Shown here: positions 1 to 10,866 of the stretch, piece by piece
How positions within the stretch are numbered: position 1 is the first letter of the stretch
Layout: every line of letters starts with the position of its first letter
DNA from: Mesorhizobium huakuii
GTDB lineage: Bacteria > Pseudomonadota > Alphaproteobacteria > Rhizobiales > Rhizobiaceae
Length of the DNA: 64,000 nt
Assembly (NCBI RefSeq): GCF_014189455.1
Contig: NZ_CP050296.1
Coordinates: forward strand, 3,778,001 to 3,842,000
Direction: 5' to 3'
Notes under the pieces: generated by a model
Told to the model about the DNA's origin: nothing
The model's input: the letters and a program-made list of their open reading frames with translations, nothing else
Database searches by the model: none
Translations under genes and position numbers: made by a program

Positions 1-660
1 GCGGCCATAGACCTCGTCGGAAATGATCCAGATGCCGGTGCGGCGGCTGAAGTCGAGCAGCGCCTGCATCTCCTCGCGCGACGCGGTCCAGCCGGTCGGG
101 TTGGATGGCGTCGACAGGAAGATGGCGCGGGTGCGCGCATCGCAGGTGGCGAACAGCCGGTCGAGGTCGAGGCGCCAGTCACCCCTGAAGTCGAGCGAAA
201 ACGGCCGCGGCTCGCCGCCGATCAGATGGATGGCGTTGTGAATGTTGGGCCATTGCGGCGCGACATAGACGACATTGGTGCCGGTATCGACCAGCAGCTC
301 AAGGGCCAGATACAGCGCCTGCATGCCGCCCGGCGTGACGGTGCTGCGTGTTATCGGAATCGGCCGGCCATGGACGCGCGTCTGGTAATCCGACAGCGCT
401 TCGTTCAGCGGGCCGTGGCCGCGCATGTTGGGAACATAGAAGGTCAGCCCTTCATCGAACGCGGCCTTTGCCGCATCGCGGATGAAGGCGGGCGTCACCA
501 TGTCGCCTTCGCCGTACCAGAGTGCGATCACGTCACCCAGCTCGCGCGCACGCACGGCAAGGTTGGCGATGTTCTCGGTGTGCAGATCGCGGATCTGGGC
601 GCGCACGCCATCGAACGCATAGCGCGCGCTGGACGATGACTGGGGCAGTATGAACGACAA
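1..660 (-). CDS. Class I/II pyridoxal-phosphate aminotransferase, C-terminus off the left edge
   Basis: Fold-type I aminotransferase that moves an amino group between an amino acid and a 2-oxo acid in the cytosol. The first 220 codons are present; the end lies outside the window. Visible motifs are TPGGMQALYLAL near residues 109-120, STPSNPTG near 183-190 and SDEVYGR at 214-220; the cofactor lysine would be beyond the edge. I chose the TTG at 660 because GGGAGGGG sits 8 bases upstream; GTG codons at 678, 687 and 690 are alternatives. It lies downstream of the aldolase gene on the same strand, but 186 bases away and behind its own palindromic site, so it probably has its own promoter. Substrate cannot be read from the sequence; an aromatic amino acid is an inference from context. 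Confidence 0.88.
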   Translation of the reverse strand, partial: MSFILPQSSSSARYAFDGVRAQIRDLHTENIANLAVRARELGDVIALWYGEGDMVTPAFIRDAAKAAFDEGLTFYVPNMRGHGPLNEALSDYQTRVHGRPIPITRSTVTPGGMQALYLALELLVDTGTNVVYVAPQWPNIHNAIHLIGGEPRPFSLDFRGDWRLDLDRLFATCDARTRAIFLSTPSNPTGWTASREEMQALLDFSRRTGIWIISDEVYGR

Positions 661-762
661 GGACTGAACCCCTCCCACCCGGAGCACCACGATGGACTGC
701 CCGAAAAGCCCCTCCGGCGCGGCAGTCACCATCGACTTCGGATGCTATCCAAAGTGCCGCGC

Positions 763-791
763 TTTTCAAGGCAAAAGTTTTAAGCTTAAAA
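763..791. promoter_or_regulatory. Operator-like palindrome A upstream of the aminotransferase
   Basis: A perfect 14-base palindrome TTTTAAGCTTAAAA lies at 778-791. A looser copy, TTTTCAAGGCAAAA, sits directly beside it at 763-776. Similar sites occur at 1670, 9062 and 16117, always in front of catabolic genes of this cluster. Binding by one of the two MarR proteins in the cluster is inferred. Confidence 0.6.
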
Positions 792-846
792 GCTTGGCCC
801 GGCTGTTGCGCCGCCGATACGCCCTTGTTGCCGGGCTGCGCCCGTC

Positions 847-1608
847 TCATGCCAGTTCATCGCGCGCCGCGGCGCAATTTGGCGCGGCGCCGGCTCCAAG
901 AAACATCGTGTCGCTGGCCAGGATGAAGAAGCTGGCGCCGAAGGCGGCCCATTGGCCGACAGGCTGCGGGCTGGCGCAAAATATGCCGGCGACCTTCTTG
1001 TGTGCGATCGTCGCGCCGATGATCCTGCGGATCGCCGCATTGAGCTTGTCGGCGCCTTGCGGTCCGATCGCGTCGATCGACACCGAAAGGTCGCCGGGGC
1101 CGACGAAGATCACATCGACGCCGTCGACGGCCGCGATCGCATCGATGTTGGCGAGCCCCTCTGCTGTCTCGACCTGGACCGCGACGACGATCCTGTCATT
1201 GGCGCCGGCCAGATATTCGGGAATGCGATAGCCATAGCCGGCCGCCCGACCGGGTCCGACGCCGCGCTCGCCGAGCGGCGGATAGCGACATGCCTTCACC
1301 GCTGCCTCCACCTGGGCAGCGGTCGAGGCGCGCGGCACCAGCACGCCTTGCGCGCCGCTGTCGAGCGCCGCCTGGATGGCTTCCGGCGCATGGCCGGGAA
1401 CGCGCACCATCGCCGGCACGCGGTGGACGTCGGCCGCGCGCACCATGGTCTCGATCATGTCGCGCGAGATCTGCGCATGCTCCCAGTCGATGCAGAGGAA
1501 ATCGAGCCCGGCCTGCGCCATCACTTCAACCGCGACGGGATGAGGAATGGAGGCGAAGGAGCCGACAAGGTTTGCCTTGCCGATGCATTTCTGGCGGAAG
1601 TCGCTCAT
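847..1608 (-). CDS. HpcH/HpaI family aldolase
   Basis: Metal-dependent class II pyruvate aldolase, 253 residues, of the family of 2,4-dihydroxyhept-2-enedioate aldolase; such enzymes split 4-hydroxy-2-oxo acids into pyruvate and a carbonyl compound. Key residues line up with the family: His44 in DWEHAQ, Arg69 in VRVPG, Glu147 in VQVETAEG and Asp173 in GPGDLS (metal ligands Glu and Asp), plus YPPLGERG near 109-116. The ATG at 1608 follows AGGGG at a good distance; the open frame extends upstream to 1659 but without support. It is divergent from the LLM monooxygenase gene, and the two share a 123-base promoter region with palindrome B. Inferred job: a retro-aldol step in the indole or tryptophan-derived pathway proposed for this cluster. 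Confidence 0.88.
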   Translation of the reverse strand: MSDFRQKCIGKANLVGSFASIPHPVAVEVMAQAGLDFLCIDWEHAQISRDMIETMVRAADVHRVPAMVRVPGHAPEAIQAALDSGAQGVLVPRASTAAQVEAAVKACRYPPLGERGVGPGRAAGYGYRIPEYLAGANDRIVVAVQVETAEGLANIDAIAAVDGVDVIFVGPGDLSVSIDAIGPQGADKLNAAIRRIIGATIAHKKVAGIFCASPQPVGQWAAFGASFFILASDTMFLGAGAAPNCAAARDELA

Positions 1609-1668
1609 GCCGATCCCCTGTTTCGTGTGACGCAGATTCATAGCCGCAATCGGCAGCAAGGCGAAGCT

Positions 1669-1684
1669 ATTTCAGGCTTGAAAT
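1669..1684. promoter_or_regulatory. Operator-like palindrome B between divergent aldolase and LLM genes
   Basis: ATTTCAGGCTTGAAAT has perfect six-base arms (ATTTCA/TGAAAT) around GGCT. It lies 61 bases from the aldolase start and 48 bases from the LLM monooxygenase start, so one bound protein could control both. It matches the sites at 778, 9062 and 16117. Confidence 0.6.
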
Positions 1685-1731
1685 ATTTTTGTGCGGGCCT
1701 AGCGTGTGGCCTCCCGCCGAGAGTTCCCAAG

Positions 1732-2823
1732 ATGATCAAAGCGCATCCCCTGCACGGCTCCAACAAACTGAAGCTCGGCGTCTTTTCGACCAACGCCGAT
1801 GGCGGCCTCGCCATCACCGATGTACCGGAACGCTGGACGGCAAGCTGGCAGGACAATCTGACGGCCGCGCAAATCGCCGACCGCGCCGGGCTGGAGTTCA
1901 TGCTGCCGATCGCCCGCTGGCGCGGTTTTGGCGGCCGCAACAAGGTGCGCGAATGGTCGTTCGAGACCTTCACCTGGGCGGCAGCGCTGGCGGTGGCCAC
2001 CCAACAGATCGGCCTGTTCATGACCGTGCATGTACCGCTGGTGCATCCTCTCTACGCCGCCAAGGCGCTGGCGACTGTCGATCACATCAGCCAGGGCCGC
2101 GCCGGCTTGAACATCGTCTGCGGCTGGAACCCGAAGGAATTCGGCATGTTCGGCACGCCGCTGGTCGAGAAGGGTTACGACCAGGCAGCCGAGTGGATCG
2201 AGATTCTTGAGAAGCTCTATGCGTCGGCCGAGCCGCTCGACTACGAAGGCGCCTATTATCGCCTGAAGGAAGCTGTCAGCCGGCCGTCCAGCCTGCAGGT
2301 TCCGCGCCCGGTGACCATGAATGCCGCGTTCGGCGGACCGGGCCGCGATTTCGCCGCCGCACGCTGCGATTATCTGTTCACGACCTTTTCCGAGATGAGC
2401 GATGCCGGCAAGCATGTCGCCGATATAAGCGAGCGGGCAGACAAGGTCGGCCGCGATGTCGGCGTCTACACCGTGGCGCATGTCGTCTGCCGTCCGACGA
2501 TGGAAGAGGCGCAGGCCTATTACACGCGCTATGCGGTGACGATGGCCGACCACGACGCGGTCGACGCACACATGGCCGGCAAGAAGGAATTCTCGCAGTC
2601 GCACGACCCGCACGCCTATGACCGCTACCGCCAGCGCTTCGCCGGCGGCGCCGGCACCTATCCGCTGATCGGAACCCCGGAAACGATCGCCGCCGACATG
2701 GCCGCCATTGCCGGGCACGGCTATCAGGGCATTGCGCTGTCCTTCGTCAACTACACGCAGGAGCTGCCCTATTTCTGCGACCACGTGCTGCCGATTTTGC
2801 GGAAGGCGGGACTTCGCGGATAG
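1732..2823 (+). CDS. LLM class flavin-dependent monooxygenase
   Basis: Luciferase-like two-component flavin monooxygenase, 363 residues, which uses reduced FMN supplied by a separate reductase and molecular oxygen. The N-terminal region (SWQDNLTAAQIADRAG, ARWRGFGG) and the block GWNPKEFGMFG near residue 130 resemble the RutA/SfnG branch of the family, whose members oxidise heterocycles or sulfones. The frame is open far upstream, but that part overlaps the divergent aldolase gene; the ATG at 1732 gives the usual family length. The start has only a weak ribosome site (a purine stretch GAGAG). No flavin reductase gene is visible in the window. Substrate unknown; ring oxygenation of an indole-type compound is a guess from the neighbours. 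Confidence 0.85.
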   Translation: MIKAHPLHGSNKLKLGVFSTNADGGLAITDVPERWTASWQDNLTAAQIADRAGLEFMLPIARWRGFGGRNKVREWSFETFTWAAALAVATQQIGLFMTVHVPLVHPLYAAKALATVDHISQGRAGLNIVCGWNPKEFGMFGTPLVEKGYDQAAEWIEILEKLYASAEPLDYEGAYYRLKEAVSRPSSLQVPRPVTMNAAFGGPGRDFAAARCDYLFTTFSEMSDAGKHVADISERADKVGRDVGVYTVAHVVCRPTMEEAQAYYTRYAVTMADHDAVDAHMAGKKEFSQSHDPHAYDRYRQRFAGGAGTYPLIGTPETIAADMAAIAGHGYQGIALSFVNYTQELPYFCDHVLPILRKAGLRG

Positions 2824-2903
2824 GGTTGATCGTTTAGCCTATTGGCTGGGGCCTTCCCAACTTAGTCATCCCTGGGCGGAGCAGCCGCGCAGTGGCGTCA
2901 CGG

Positions 2904-3004
2904 AGACCCTGGGATCCATGCCGCGACCTTAGCCGTGGAGTGCAGCGGAGCAGAATTCTGAACCGTGGCGGCGCTTCCGAGTCCCGGCATGGATCCTGGG
3001 GTCT
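2904..3004. repeat. Intergenic inverted-repeat element
   Basis: AGACCCTGGGATCCATGCCG (2904-2923) is repeated in inverted form at 2985-3004 with 18 of 20 bases matching. The segment fills the 235-base gap between the LLM gene and the convergent Rid gene and could fold into a long hairpin. It has the look of a dispersed rhizobial intergenic element; no open frame of its own. Confidence 0.6.
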
Positions 3005-3058
3005 GCGCCGCGTCGCTGCGCTCCTTGCTTCGCCCCAGGATGACGAAGCGATGGGTGT

Positions 3059-3454
3059 TTATTCCGGGATAACAGCGGTGGCCTGGATCTCCACCTTGGC
3101 GCGGTCCTCGACAAGCGCCATCACCTGCATGGCGGCCATCGCCGGAAAATGCCGGCCGATCACTTCGCGATAGGCTTCGCCGATACCCCTGAGATTGGCG
3201 AGGTACTCGGCCTTGTCGGTGAAATACCAGGTCATCGAGGTGATATGCCGCGGCTCCGCACCGGCCTCGGCCAGCACCGCGACGATGTTTTGCAGCGTCT
3301 GCCGGACCTGACCAACAAAATCGTCGGTTTCGAACTGGCACTGGCCGTTCCAGCCAACCTGTCCACCGACGAAGACGAGCCGCCCGCGCGCCGCGACGCC
3401 ATTGGCGTAGCCGACCGGTTTGGCCCAGCCTTCCGGCTGCAAAATCTCGTGCAT
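3059..3454 (-). CDS. Rid family (RidA/YjgF/UK114) protein
   Basis: Small trimeric Rid protein, 131 residues. The family founder hydrolyses reactive enamine/imine intermediates; members are common in catabolic operons where an amino group must leave the carbon skeleton. Family features are GYANGVAARGRLVFVGGQVG near 15-34 and VEIQATAVIP at the C-terminus. The arginine that defines imine-hydrolysing RidA (E. coli Arg105) is not obvious at the matching place, which here reads VMALVED, so this is probably another Rid subgroup. The start follows GGGAGG. It is 64 bases downstream of the acyl-CoA dehydrogenase, same strand, and is likely the last gene of the 2-aminobenzoyl-CoA operon. Confidence 0.9.
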   Translation of the reverse strand: MHEILQPEGWAKPVGYANGVAARGRLVFVGGQVGWNGQCQFETDDFVGQVRQTLQNIVAVLAEAGAEPRHITSMTWYFTDKAEYLANLRGIGEAYREVIGRHFPAMAAMQVMALVEDRAKVEIQATAVIPE

Positions 3455-3518
3455 TTCAAGCCTCCCGGTATTCCTAAAACCAAATTCTCAAAATCGAATG
3501 CCTGTCAATTTCCTGCCG

Positions 3519-4666
<1,148 letters not shown>

Positions 4667-4667
<1 letters not shown>

Positions 4668-5479
4668 CAATTCCCCTCGAACACCGGCTTTTCCTTGGCC
4701 ACGAACGCCTTGTAGGCGCGCTCGAAATCGCGCGCCTGCATGCAGATCGCTTGCGCCTGGGCTTCCGCCTCGATGGCCTGGTCGAGACCCATAGACCATT
4801 CCTGGTTGAGCTGCGTCTTGGTGATGCCATGCGCGAAGGTCGGGCCGGAGACGATGCGCGCCGCCATGTCGAGGGCATCCGCCTCGAGGGAGGCCGCATC
4901 GACCAGCCTGTTGTAGAACCCCCAGCGCTCGCCTTCCGCTGCCGTCATGGTGCGGCCGGTGTAGAGCAGTTCGGCGGCGCGGCCCTGGCCGATGATGCGC
5001 GGCAGGATCGCGCAGGCGCCCATGTCGCAGCCGGCCAGCCCGACGCGGGTGAACAGGAAGGCGGTCTTGGCCTCCGGCGTGGCGATGCGGATGTCGGAGC
5101 TCATGGCGATGATGGCGCCGGCGCCGACCGCGACACCGTCGACCGCGGCGATGATCGGCTTGCCGCAGTTGAGCATCGCCTTGACGAAATCGCCGGTCAT
5201 GCGGGTGAAGGCCAGAAGCTGCTTCATGTCCATCTTGACCAGCGGGCCGATAATGTCGTGGACATCGCCGCCGGAGCAGAAATTGCCGCCATTGGGCAGG
5301 AACACCACGGCGTCGACGTCGTCGGCATAGACGAGGTCACGAAACGTGTCGCGCAACTCGGCATAGCTGTCGAAAGTCAGCGGGTTCTTGCGCTCCGGCC
5401 GGTCGAGCCGGACCTTGGCGATCTTGCCCTCGACTTCCCAAAGGAAATGCTTCGGCTTGAGGCCGGCCATCCCAGTCAT
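4667..5479 (-). CDS. Enoyl-CoA hydratase/isomerase (crotonase) family protein
   Basis: Crotonase-fold enzyme, 270 residues, acting on a CoA thioester. The oxyanion-hole regions are present ([10 protein letters not shown] near 64-73 and [19 protein letters not shown] near 112-130). By eye, the two catalytic glutamates of classic enoyl-CoA hydratase align with Ile (GAGAI) and Arg (FLFTR), so simple hydration of a double bond is doubtful; ring cleavage or another crotonase reaction is possible. The start overlaps the MarR stop by four bases (ATGA) and the stop overlaps the acyl-CoA dehydrogenase start, showing tight operon coupling. It belongs to the set thought to break down the ring-reduced product of 2-aminobenzoyl-CoA. 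Confidence 0.88.
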
Positions 5480-5946
5480 TCGCGTCCCTCCCAGTTGCTG
5501 CGGAACGAGGTCAGCATGCCGGTCAGCCGGCGGGCATCCTCCTCGCTGACCTTGCCCAGCAATTCGCCGATCCAGCCTTCATGCGCGGCGGCGATGGTGG
5601 CGAAGGATTTGGTACCTTCCTCGGTCAGCCGCACCATTGAGGTGCGGCGGTCGCCATTGCGGCGCGCGCGCGCAACCAGCCCTTCCGAAACCAGCCGGTC
5701 GACAATGCCGGTGACATTGCCGTTGGAGACCAGCAGGAAGCGCGACAGGTCGCTCATCAGCATGCCCTCCGGCACGCGGTAGAGTGCGGCCATCACGTCG
5801 AAGCGCGGCAGCGTCGTATCGAATTCCTTCTTCAGGCGCTCGCGCAGTTCGGCCTCGATCGTGCGCGAGGCACGCAGCAGCCTGATCCACAGGCGCAGCC
5901 GGTCCTTGCCGGGTCCCGACGGTGCGGGCAGGGGGCCGGCTACCAT
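5476..5946 (-). CDS. MarR family transcriptional regulator (operon-internal)
   Basis: Winged-helix MarR protein, 156 residues, expected to act as a dimer that leaves DNA when an aromatic or CoA ligand binds. The helix-turn-helix and wing are visible in the stretch [19 protein letters not shown] (near 77-95) and [18 protein letters not shown] (near 102-119). The start ATG lies inside the end of the SDR gene (seven-base overlap). Because of the SDR frameshift, the SDR and MarR frames appear as one long open frame of 438 codons; I regard that as an artefact. It is inside the operon it may control. Either this protein or the MarR at 18709 could bind the four AAGCTT palindromes. Confidence 0.9.
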   Translation of the reverse strand: MVAGPLPAPSGPGKDRLRLWIRLLRASRTIEAELRERLKKEFDTTLPRFDVMAALYRVPEGMLMSDLSRFLLVSNGNVTGIVDRLVSEGLVARARRNGDRRTSMVRLTEEGTKSFATIAAAHEGWIGELLGKVSEEDARRLTGMLTSFRSNWEGRE

Positions 5947-6714
5947 GTTTCGCCTCCTGAGATGGAAATTGCCTGTCCAGTGATCGATGCCGCCGCGTCG
6001 CCGCACAACCACAGCACGGCGGCAGCAACTTCCTGTGGCTGGATGAACCGGCCTTGCGGATTGGTCGAAGCAAGACTCGCTCGCGCCTCTCCAGCCGAGC
6101 GGCCGGTCTTTTTCAACAATGCGCTGGATGGACTCCTCCAGCATGTCGGTCTCGACAAAGCCCGGGCAGACGGCGTTGACGGTGACGCCTGATTTCGCCG
6201 TCTCCGCGGCCAGTGCCCGCATCAGACCGACGACGCCATGCTTGGCCGCCACGTAAGGTGCGACATAGGCGTAGCCCTTCAACCCGGCCGTTGAGGCGAT
6301 GAACACGATTCGTCCCGATTTCCGCGCGGCCATGCCGGTTAGTGCTGGCTTCACCGTCAGGAAGGCGCCGGTCAAATTGACGTCGAGCGTCCGCTGCCAG
6401 TCGGCAAGCGTGGTCTTGTGCGCCGGCGTGCTGCCGGCCATGCCGGCATTGGCGACGACGATGTCGAAGGCCCCGCGCTGCGCTTCCGCCGTCTGGTAGA
6501 GCGAGGCCATGGACACCTCATCGGTGACATCGGCGGCGATGCCGAAGATGCGGTCGCTTTCGCTGGCCACTTTGACAAGCTCCGCTTCGCGCCGGCCGCA
6601 GATGGTGACATCGATGCCAGCACCGGCCAGCACCAGCGCGATGGCCCGGCCAACGCCGGAGCCGCCGCCGGTGACCAGCGCGTGCTTGCCTGAAATCGCT
6701 GGTGCCGCCGTCAT
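5940..6714 (-). pseudogene. Short-chain dehydrogenase/reductase, frameshifted at an A5 run
   Basis: NAD(P)-dependent SDR of the 3-hydroxyacyl-CoA dehydrogenase type, about 257 residues if repaired. Motifs: cofactor loop TGGGSGVGRAIA near 16-27, NAG in VVANAGMAG, catalytic Ser in FIASTAG and Tyr/Lys in PYVAAKHG. The first frame runs to ESIQRIVEK; the family C-terminus ([13 protein letters not shown] ... [12 protein letters not shown]) continues in the next frame. Deleting one base from the T5 run at 6109-6113 (A5 on the coding strand) restores it. Start ATGA overlaps the monooxygenase stop. Apart from this single base the gene looks healthy, so a sequencing or assembly error is plausible; a real recent mutation cannot be excluded. 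Confidence 0.82.
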
Positions 6715-9005
6715 ACTTTCAGCCCCGCGGCGGCATCGCGCTCGGCCAGCCGGTAGATCTGGTCGCGTCCGGGCAGATAGGGATCCGGCCATTTGACGCC
6801 GCGGTCGCCGAGCGTCACCGCCGCATGCAGCGTCCAGTACGGGTCGGCCAGATGCGGCCGCGCCAGCGCGACGAGATCGGCGCGGCCGGCCATCAGGATC
6901 GAGTTGACATGGTCGGGCTCATAGATGTTGCCGACCGCCATCGTCGCCATGCCGACTTCGTTGCGGATGCGGTCGGAAAACGGCGTCTGGAACATGCGGC
7001 CATAGACCGGCTTCGCCAGTGCGGACGTCTGGCCGGCCGAGACGTCGCATATGTCGACACCGGCCTCATGCAGCAGCCGCGCGATCTCGACCGCGTCGGC
7101 GGGTGTGACACCTTCGATGCCGACCCAGTCATTGGCCGAGATGCGCATCGAGATCGGCTTTCCTGCCGGCCAGGCGACGCGCACCGCGCGGAAGATCTCG
7201 AGGGGATAGCGCATGCGGTTTTCCAGCGAACCGCCATACTCATCGGTGCGCCGGTTGGTGACGGGCGTGATGAAGGACGACAGGAGATAGCCATGCGCGG
7301 CGTGGATCTCGAGCATGTCGAAGCCGCAGCGGTCAGCCATTTCAGCCGAGGCCACGAACTGGTCGCGCACCAAATCCATGTCGGTGCGGTCCATCGCCTT
7401 CGGCACCTGGTTTTCGGGCGACCACGCGACAGCCGATGCCGCCATGATCGGCCAGTTGCCGGAGGCGAGCGGCACGTCGGTGCCTTCCCAGCCGAGCCGG
7501 GTCGAGCCCTTGGCGCCGGAATGGCCGATCTGGGCGCAGATCTTGGCCTCGGTCTCGGTGTGGACGAAGTCGACCAGCCGCTTCCACGCCACCTCATGTT
7601 CCGGCGCGTAGAAACCGGGACAGCCCGGCGTGATGCGGCCTTCCGGGCTGACGCAGGTCATCTCGATATAAATGAGCCCGGCGCCGCCCTTGGCGCGCTC
7701 GGCATAGTGAGAAAAATGCCAGTCGGTCGGGCAGCCGTCGACGGCCTTGTACTGTGCCATCGGCGAGACGACGACGCGGTTGTTGAGCCTGAGGTCGCGC
7801 AGCTTGAATGGCGCGAACATCGGCGCGCGGCGCAGCCTGTTGCCGCCGGCACCCGCCTGGCGCTGGAACCATTCTTCCGCGCCGCCCAGCCATTCGGCAT
7901 CGCGCAGCCGCAAATTCTCATGGCTGATGCGCTGCGAGCGGGTCAGCAGCGAATAGTTGAACTGCACCGGATCGAGCCCGAGATAGCGCTCGACCTCTTC
8001 GAACCATTCCAGCGAATTGCGCGCCGCCGATTGCAGCTTCAGCACCTCGGTGCGGCGGGCGTCCTCATATTTGCGGAAGGCTGCTTCGAGGTCCGGTTCC
8101 GTCTCGACATACTCGGCCAGCGCCACCGCACTTTCCAGGGCCAGCTTGGTGCCGGAGCCGATCGAGAAATGCGCCGATGCCGCCGCATCGCCCATCAGCG
8201 CCAGATTCTTGTAAGACCAGCGTTCGCACAGCACGCGCGGGAAGTTGATCCAGGCCGAACCACGGATATGGTTGGCATTGGTCATCAGCGCATGGCCGCC
8301 GAGATGCTTGGCGAAGATGCGCTCGCACACTGCGATCGATTCCTGCTGCGACATCGCGCCGAAGCCGAAGGCAGCCCAGGTCTGCTCGCTGCATTCGACG
8401 ATGAAGGTCGCGGTCTCGCTGTCGAACTGGTAGGCGTGCGCCCACACCCAGCCATGCTCGGTCTTCTCGAAGATGAAGGTGAAGGCGTCGTCGAATTTCT
8501 GGTTGGTGCCAAGCCAGACGAACTTGCATTTGCGGGTGTCGATGTCGGGCTTGAAGATGTCGACGAAGCTGTTGCGCGCCCTGGAATTCAGCCCGTCGGC
8601 GGCGACGACAAGGTCATGCGTCTCCATATAGGGGCGGGGATCGGCGATGTCGGTCTCGAACATCAGCTTGACGCCGAGTTCGCGGGCGCGGCGCTGCAGC
8701 AGGATCAGCAGCCGCTTGCGCCCGATGCCGCAAAAGCCATGGCCCGACGAAACCGTGCGCACGCCGTCATGGATGACGGCGATGTCGTCCCAATAGGCGA
8801 AATGCTTCTTGATCCAGACGGCGCTGACCGGATCGTTCTTCGCGAGATTCTCGAGTGTTTCGGCCGACAGCACCACGCCCCAGCCGAACGTGTCGTCGGC
8901 GCGGTTGCGCTCGAACACCGTCACGTCGTGGGAGGCGTCCCGCAGCTTCATCGAAATGGCAAAGTAGAGGCCGGCTGGTCCGCCGCCGAGAAGCGCAACC
9001 TTCAT
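6711..9005 (-). CDS. 2-aminobenzoyl-CoA monooxygenase/reductase-like fused flavoprotein
   Basis: Two-domain flavoenzyme of 764 residues. Residues 1 to about 380 form an FAD aromatic hydroxylase ([13 protein letters not shown] at 5-17; [12 protein letters not shown] near 270). Residues from about 395 form an old-yellow-enzyme-type NADH:flavin oxidoreductase ([45 protein letters not shown] near 571; [12 protein letters not shown]). This fusion is known from 2-aminobenzoyl-CoA monooxygenase/reductase of aerobic anthranilate degraders, which hydroxylates and then reduces the ring of 2-aminobenzoyl-CoA; salicylyl-CoA 5-hydroxylase-like proteins share the layout. First gene of the minus-strand operon down to 3059; GAGGAG lies upstream of ATG 9005 and palindrome C lies 57 bases upstream. 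Confidence 0.92.
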   Translation of the reverse strand: MKVALLGGGPAGLYFAISMKLRDASHDVTVFERNRADDTFGWGVVLSAETLENLAKNDPVSAVWIKKHFAYWDDIAVIHDGVRTVSSGHGFCGIGRKRLLILLQRRARELGVKLMFETDIADPRPYMETHDLVVAADGLNSRARNSFVDIFKPDIDTRKCKFVWLGTNQKFDDAFTFIFEKTEHGWVWAHAYQFDSETATFIVECSEQTWAAFGFGAMSQQESIAVCERIFAKHLGGHALMTNANHIRGSAWINFPRVLCERWSYKNLALMGDAAASAHFSIGSGTKLALESAVALAEYVETEPDLEAAFRKYEDARRTEVLKLQSAARNSLEWFEEVERYLGLDPVQFNYSLLTRSQRISHENLRLRDAEWLGGAEEWFQRQAGAGGNRLRRAPMFAPFKLRDLRLNNRVVVSPMAQYKAVDGCPTDWHFSHYAERAKGGAGLIYIEMTCVSPEGRITPGCPGFYAPEHEVAWKRLVDFVHTETEAKICAQIGHSGAKGSTRLGWEGTDVPLASGNWPIMAASAVAWSPENQVPKAMDRTDMDLVRDQFVASAEMADRCGFDMLEIHAAHGYLLSSFITPVTNRRTDEYGGSLENRMRYPLEIFRAVRVAWPAGKPISMRISANDWVGIEGVTPADAVEIARLLHEAGVDICDVSAGQTSALAKPVYGRMFQTPFSDRIRNEVGMATMAVGNIYEPDHVNSILMAGRADLVALARPHLADPYWTLHAAVTLGDRGVKWPDPYLPGRDQIYRLAERDAAAGLKV

Positions 9006-9061
9006 CCGTGCGATCTCCTCTTCGCTTGCTGTCTGGTGAGTATCGCGCCGGCGACAAGATA

Positions 9062-9075
9062 TTTCAAGCTTAAAG
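9062..9075. promoter_or_regulatory. Operator-like palindrome C upstream of the monooxygenase/reductase operon
   Basis: TTTCAAGCTTAAAG, centred on AAGCTT, lies in an AT-rich stretch 57 bases upstream of the first gene of the 9005-3059 operon. It shares its core with the sites at 778, 1670 and 16117. Confidence 0.6.
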
Positions 9076-9158
9076 TTTTATATCGAAAGCGACTTCCATT
9101 ATAAGGCAGGAGCGGTCATGAAACCGTCCGAAGCACGCTTCTCGGCATGCGTATGCAC

Positions 9159-9987
<829 letters not shown>

Positions 9988-9995
<8 letters not shown>

Positions 9996-10866
9996 GCGGC
10001 CGCCTCCACGCCTGATCGGCCGACGCGATCTCGGCGGCAAGTCCGGCCAGCACCGCCTCGTCAACAGGCTTCAACGAAGCGAACGGGTCAGTGTAGCGTG
10101 GCGTCGCCGCCATCAGCGCGCGTGTGTAGGGGTGTTGAGGCGCGGCGAAGAGCGCCGCCGTGTCAGCCTCTTCCACCACCTTGCCGGCATAGAGCACCGA
10201 CACTTTCTGGCTGATCTTGGCGACGACACCGAGATCATGGGTGACGAACAGGATCGCCGTGCCATGTTCGCGCTGTAAGGCAGCGATCAGCCGCAGGATC
10301 TGCTTCTGCACGGTGACGTCGAGCGCCGTCGTAGGCTCGTCGGCGACGATCAGCCGTGGCTCGGCGGCGAAGGCGGCCGCGATCAGCACGCGCTGGCGCA
10401 TGCCGCCGGAGAGTTCATGCGGATAGCTCTTCAGCACGCGATCGGGGTCGCGGATCTGCACCTCGTCCAGCAATTGCCGAATGCGGGTGTCGGCCCTCTC
10501 GCCACTCCAGCCGAGAATGCGCACCAGCCGGTCGGTCATCTGCGGGCCGATGCGGCGCGACGGATTGAGCGCGGTCAGCGGATCCTGTGGGATCAGCGCG
10601 GTGCGCGCACCGATCAGCGTCCGCCGTGCCTTGGGGTTCAGCTTGCCGAGGTCTTCGCCTTCGAGCCTCATATCGCCTTCGACGATGCGCACGCTCGACG
10701 GCAGGACACCAAGCACCGCCTTGCCGATCATCGTCTTGCCGGCGCCGCTCTCGCCGACCAGTGCGCGGACCTCGCCAGGCTGCACGGAGAGCGACACCGA
10801 GCGCAGCACGCGGGCGCCGTTCGGCAGCACGGCGCTGAGATTGGCGATGTCGAGGCAGGCGCTCAT
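9988..10866 (-). CDS. Peptide/nickel-type ABC importer, ATP-binding protein (DppD-like)
   Basis: Second ATPase of the importer, 292 residues, pairing with the product of 9995-9159. Walker A GESGAGKTM (note Thr-Met in place of the common Ser-Thr/Val), ABC signature LSGGMRQRVLIAAAF, Walker [13 protein letters not shown] and His-loop FVTHDLGVV are present; the C-terminal part HPYTRALMAATP is typical of oligopeptide ATPases. Its start codon overlaps the permease stop by four bases (ATGA), which fixes the start at 10866 although the frame stays open far upstream. Confidence 0.93.

Noticed and set aside
952..1731. Upstream in-frame extension of the LLM monooxygenase gene
   Set aside because: It is the antisense of the aldolase gene; family sequence begins at ATG 1732.
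3455..3463. TTTCAAGCC next to the Rid start as another copy of the cluster operator
   Set aside because: It is only a half match and is explained by the ribosome site and start codon of the Rid gene.
6105..6115. Programmed frameshifting in the SDR gene
   Set aside because: A five-base A run without a nearby stimulatory structure is weak, and both product frames would join unrelated proteins.
5476..6792. A 438-codon SDR-MarR fusion protein
   Set aside because: The join arises from one extra base; the proper SDR end and the separate MarR start are both visible in normal operon layout.
6702..9104. An 800-codon open frame opposite the monooxygenase/reductase
   Set aside because: Shadow of a high-GC gene on the other strand; no domain or ribosome site, and Arg/His-rich composition.
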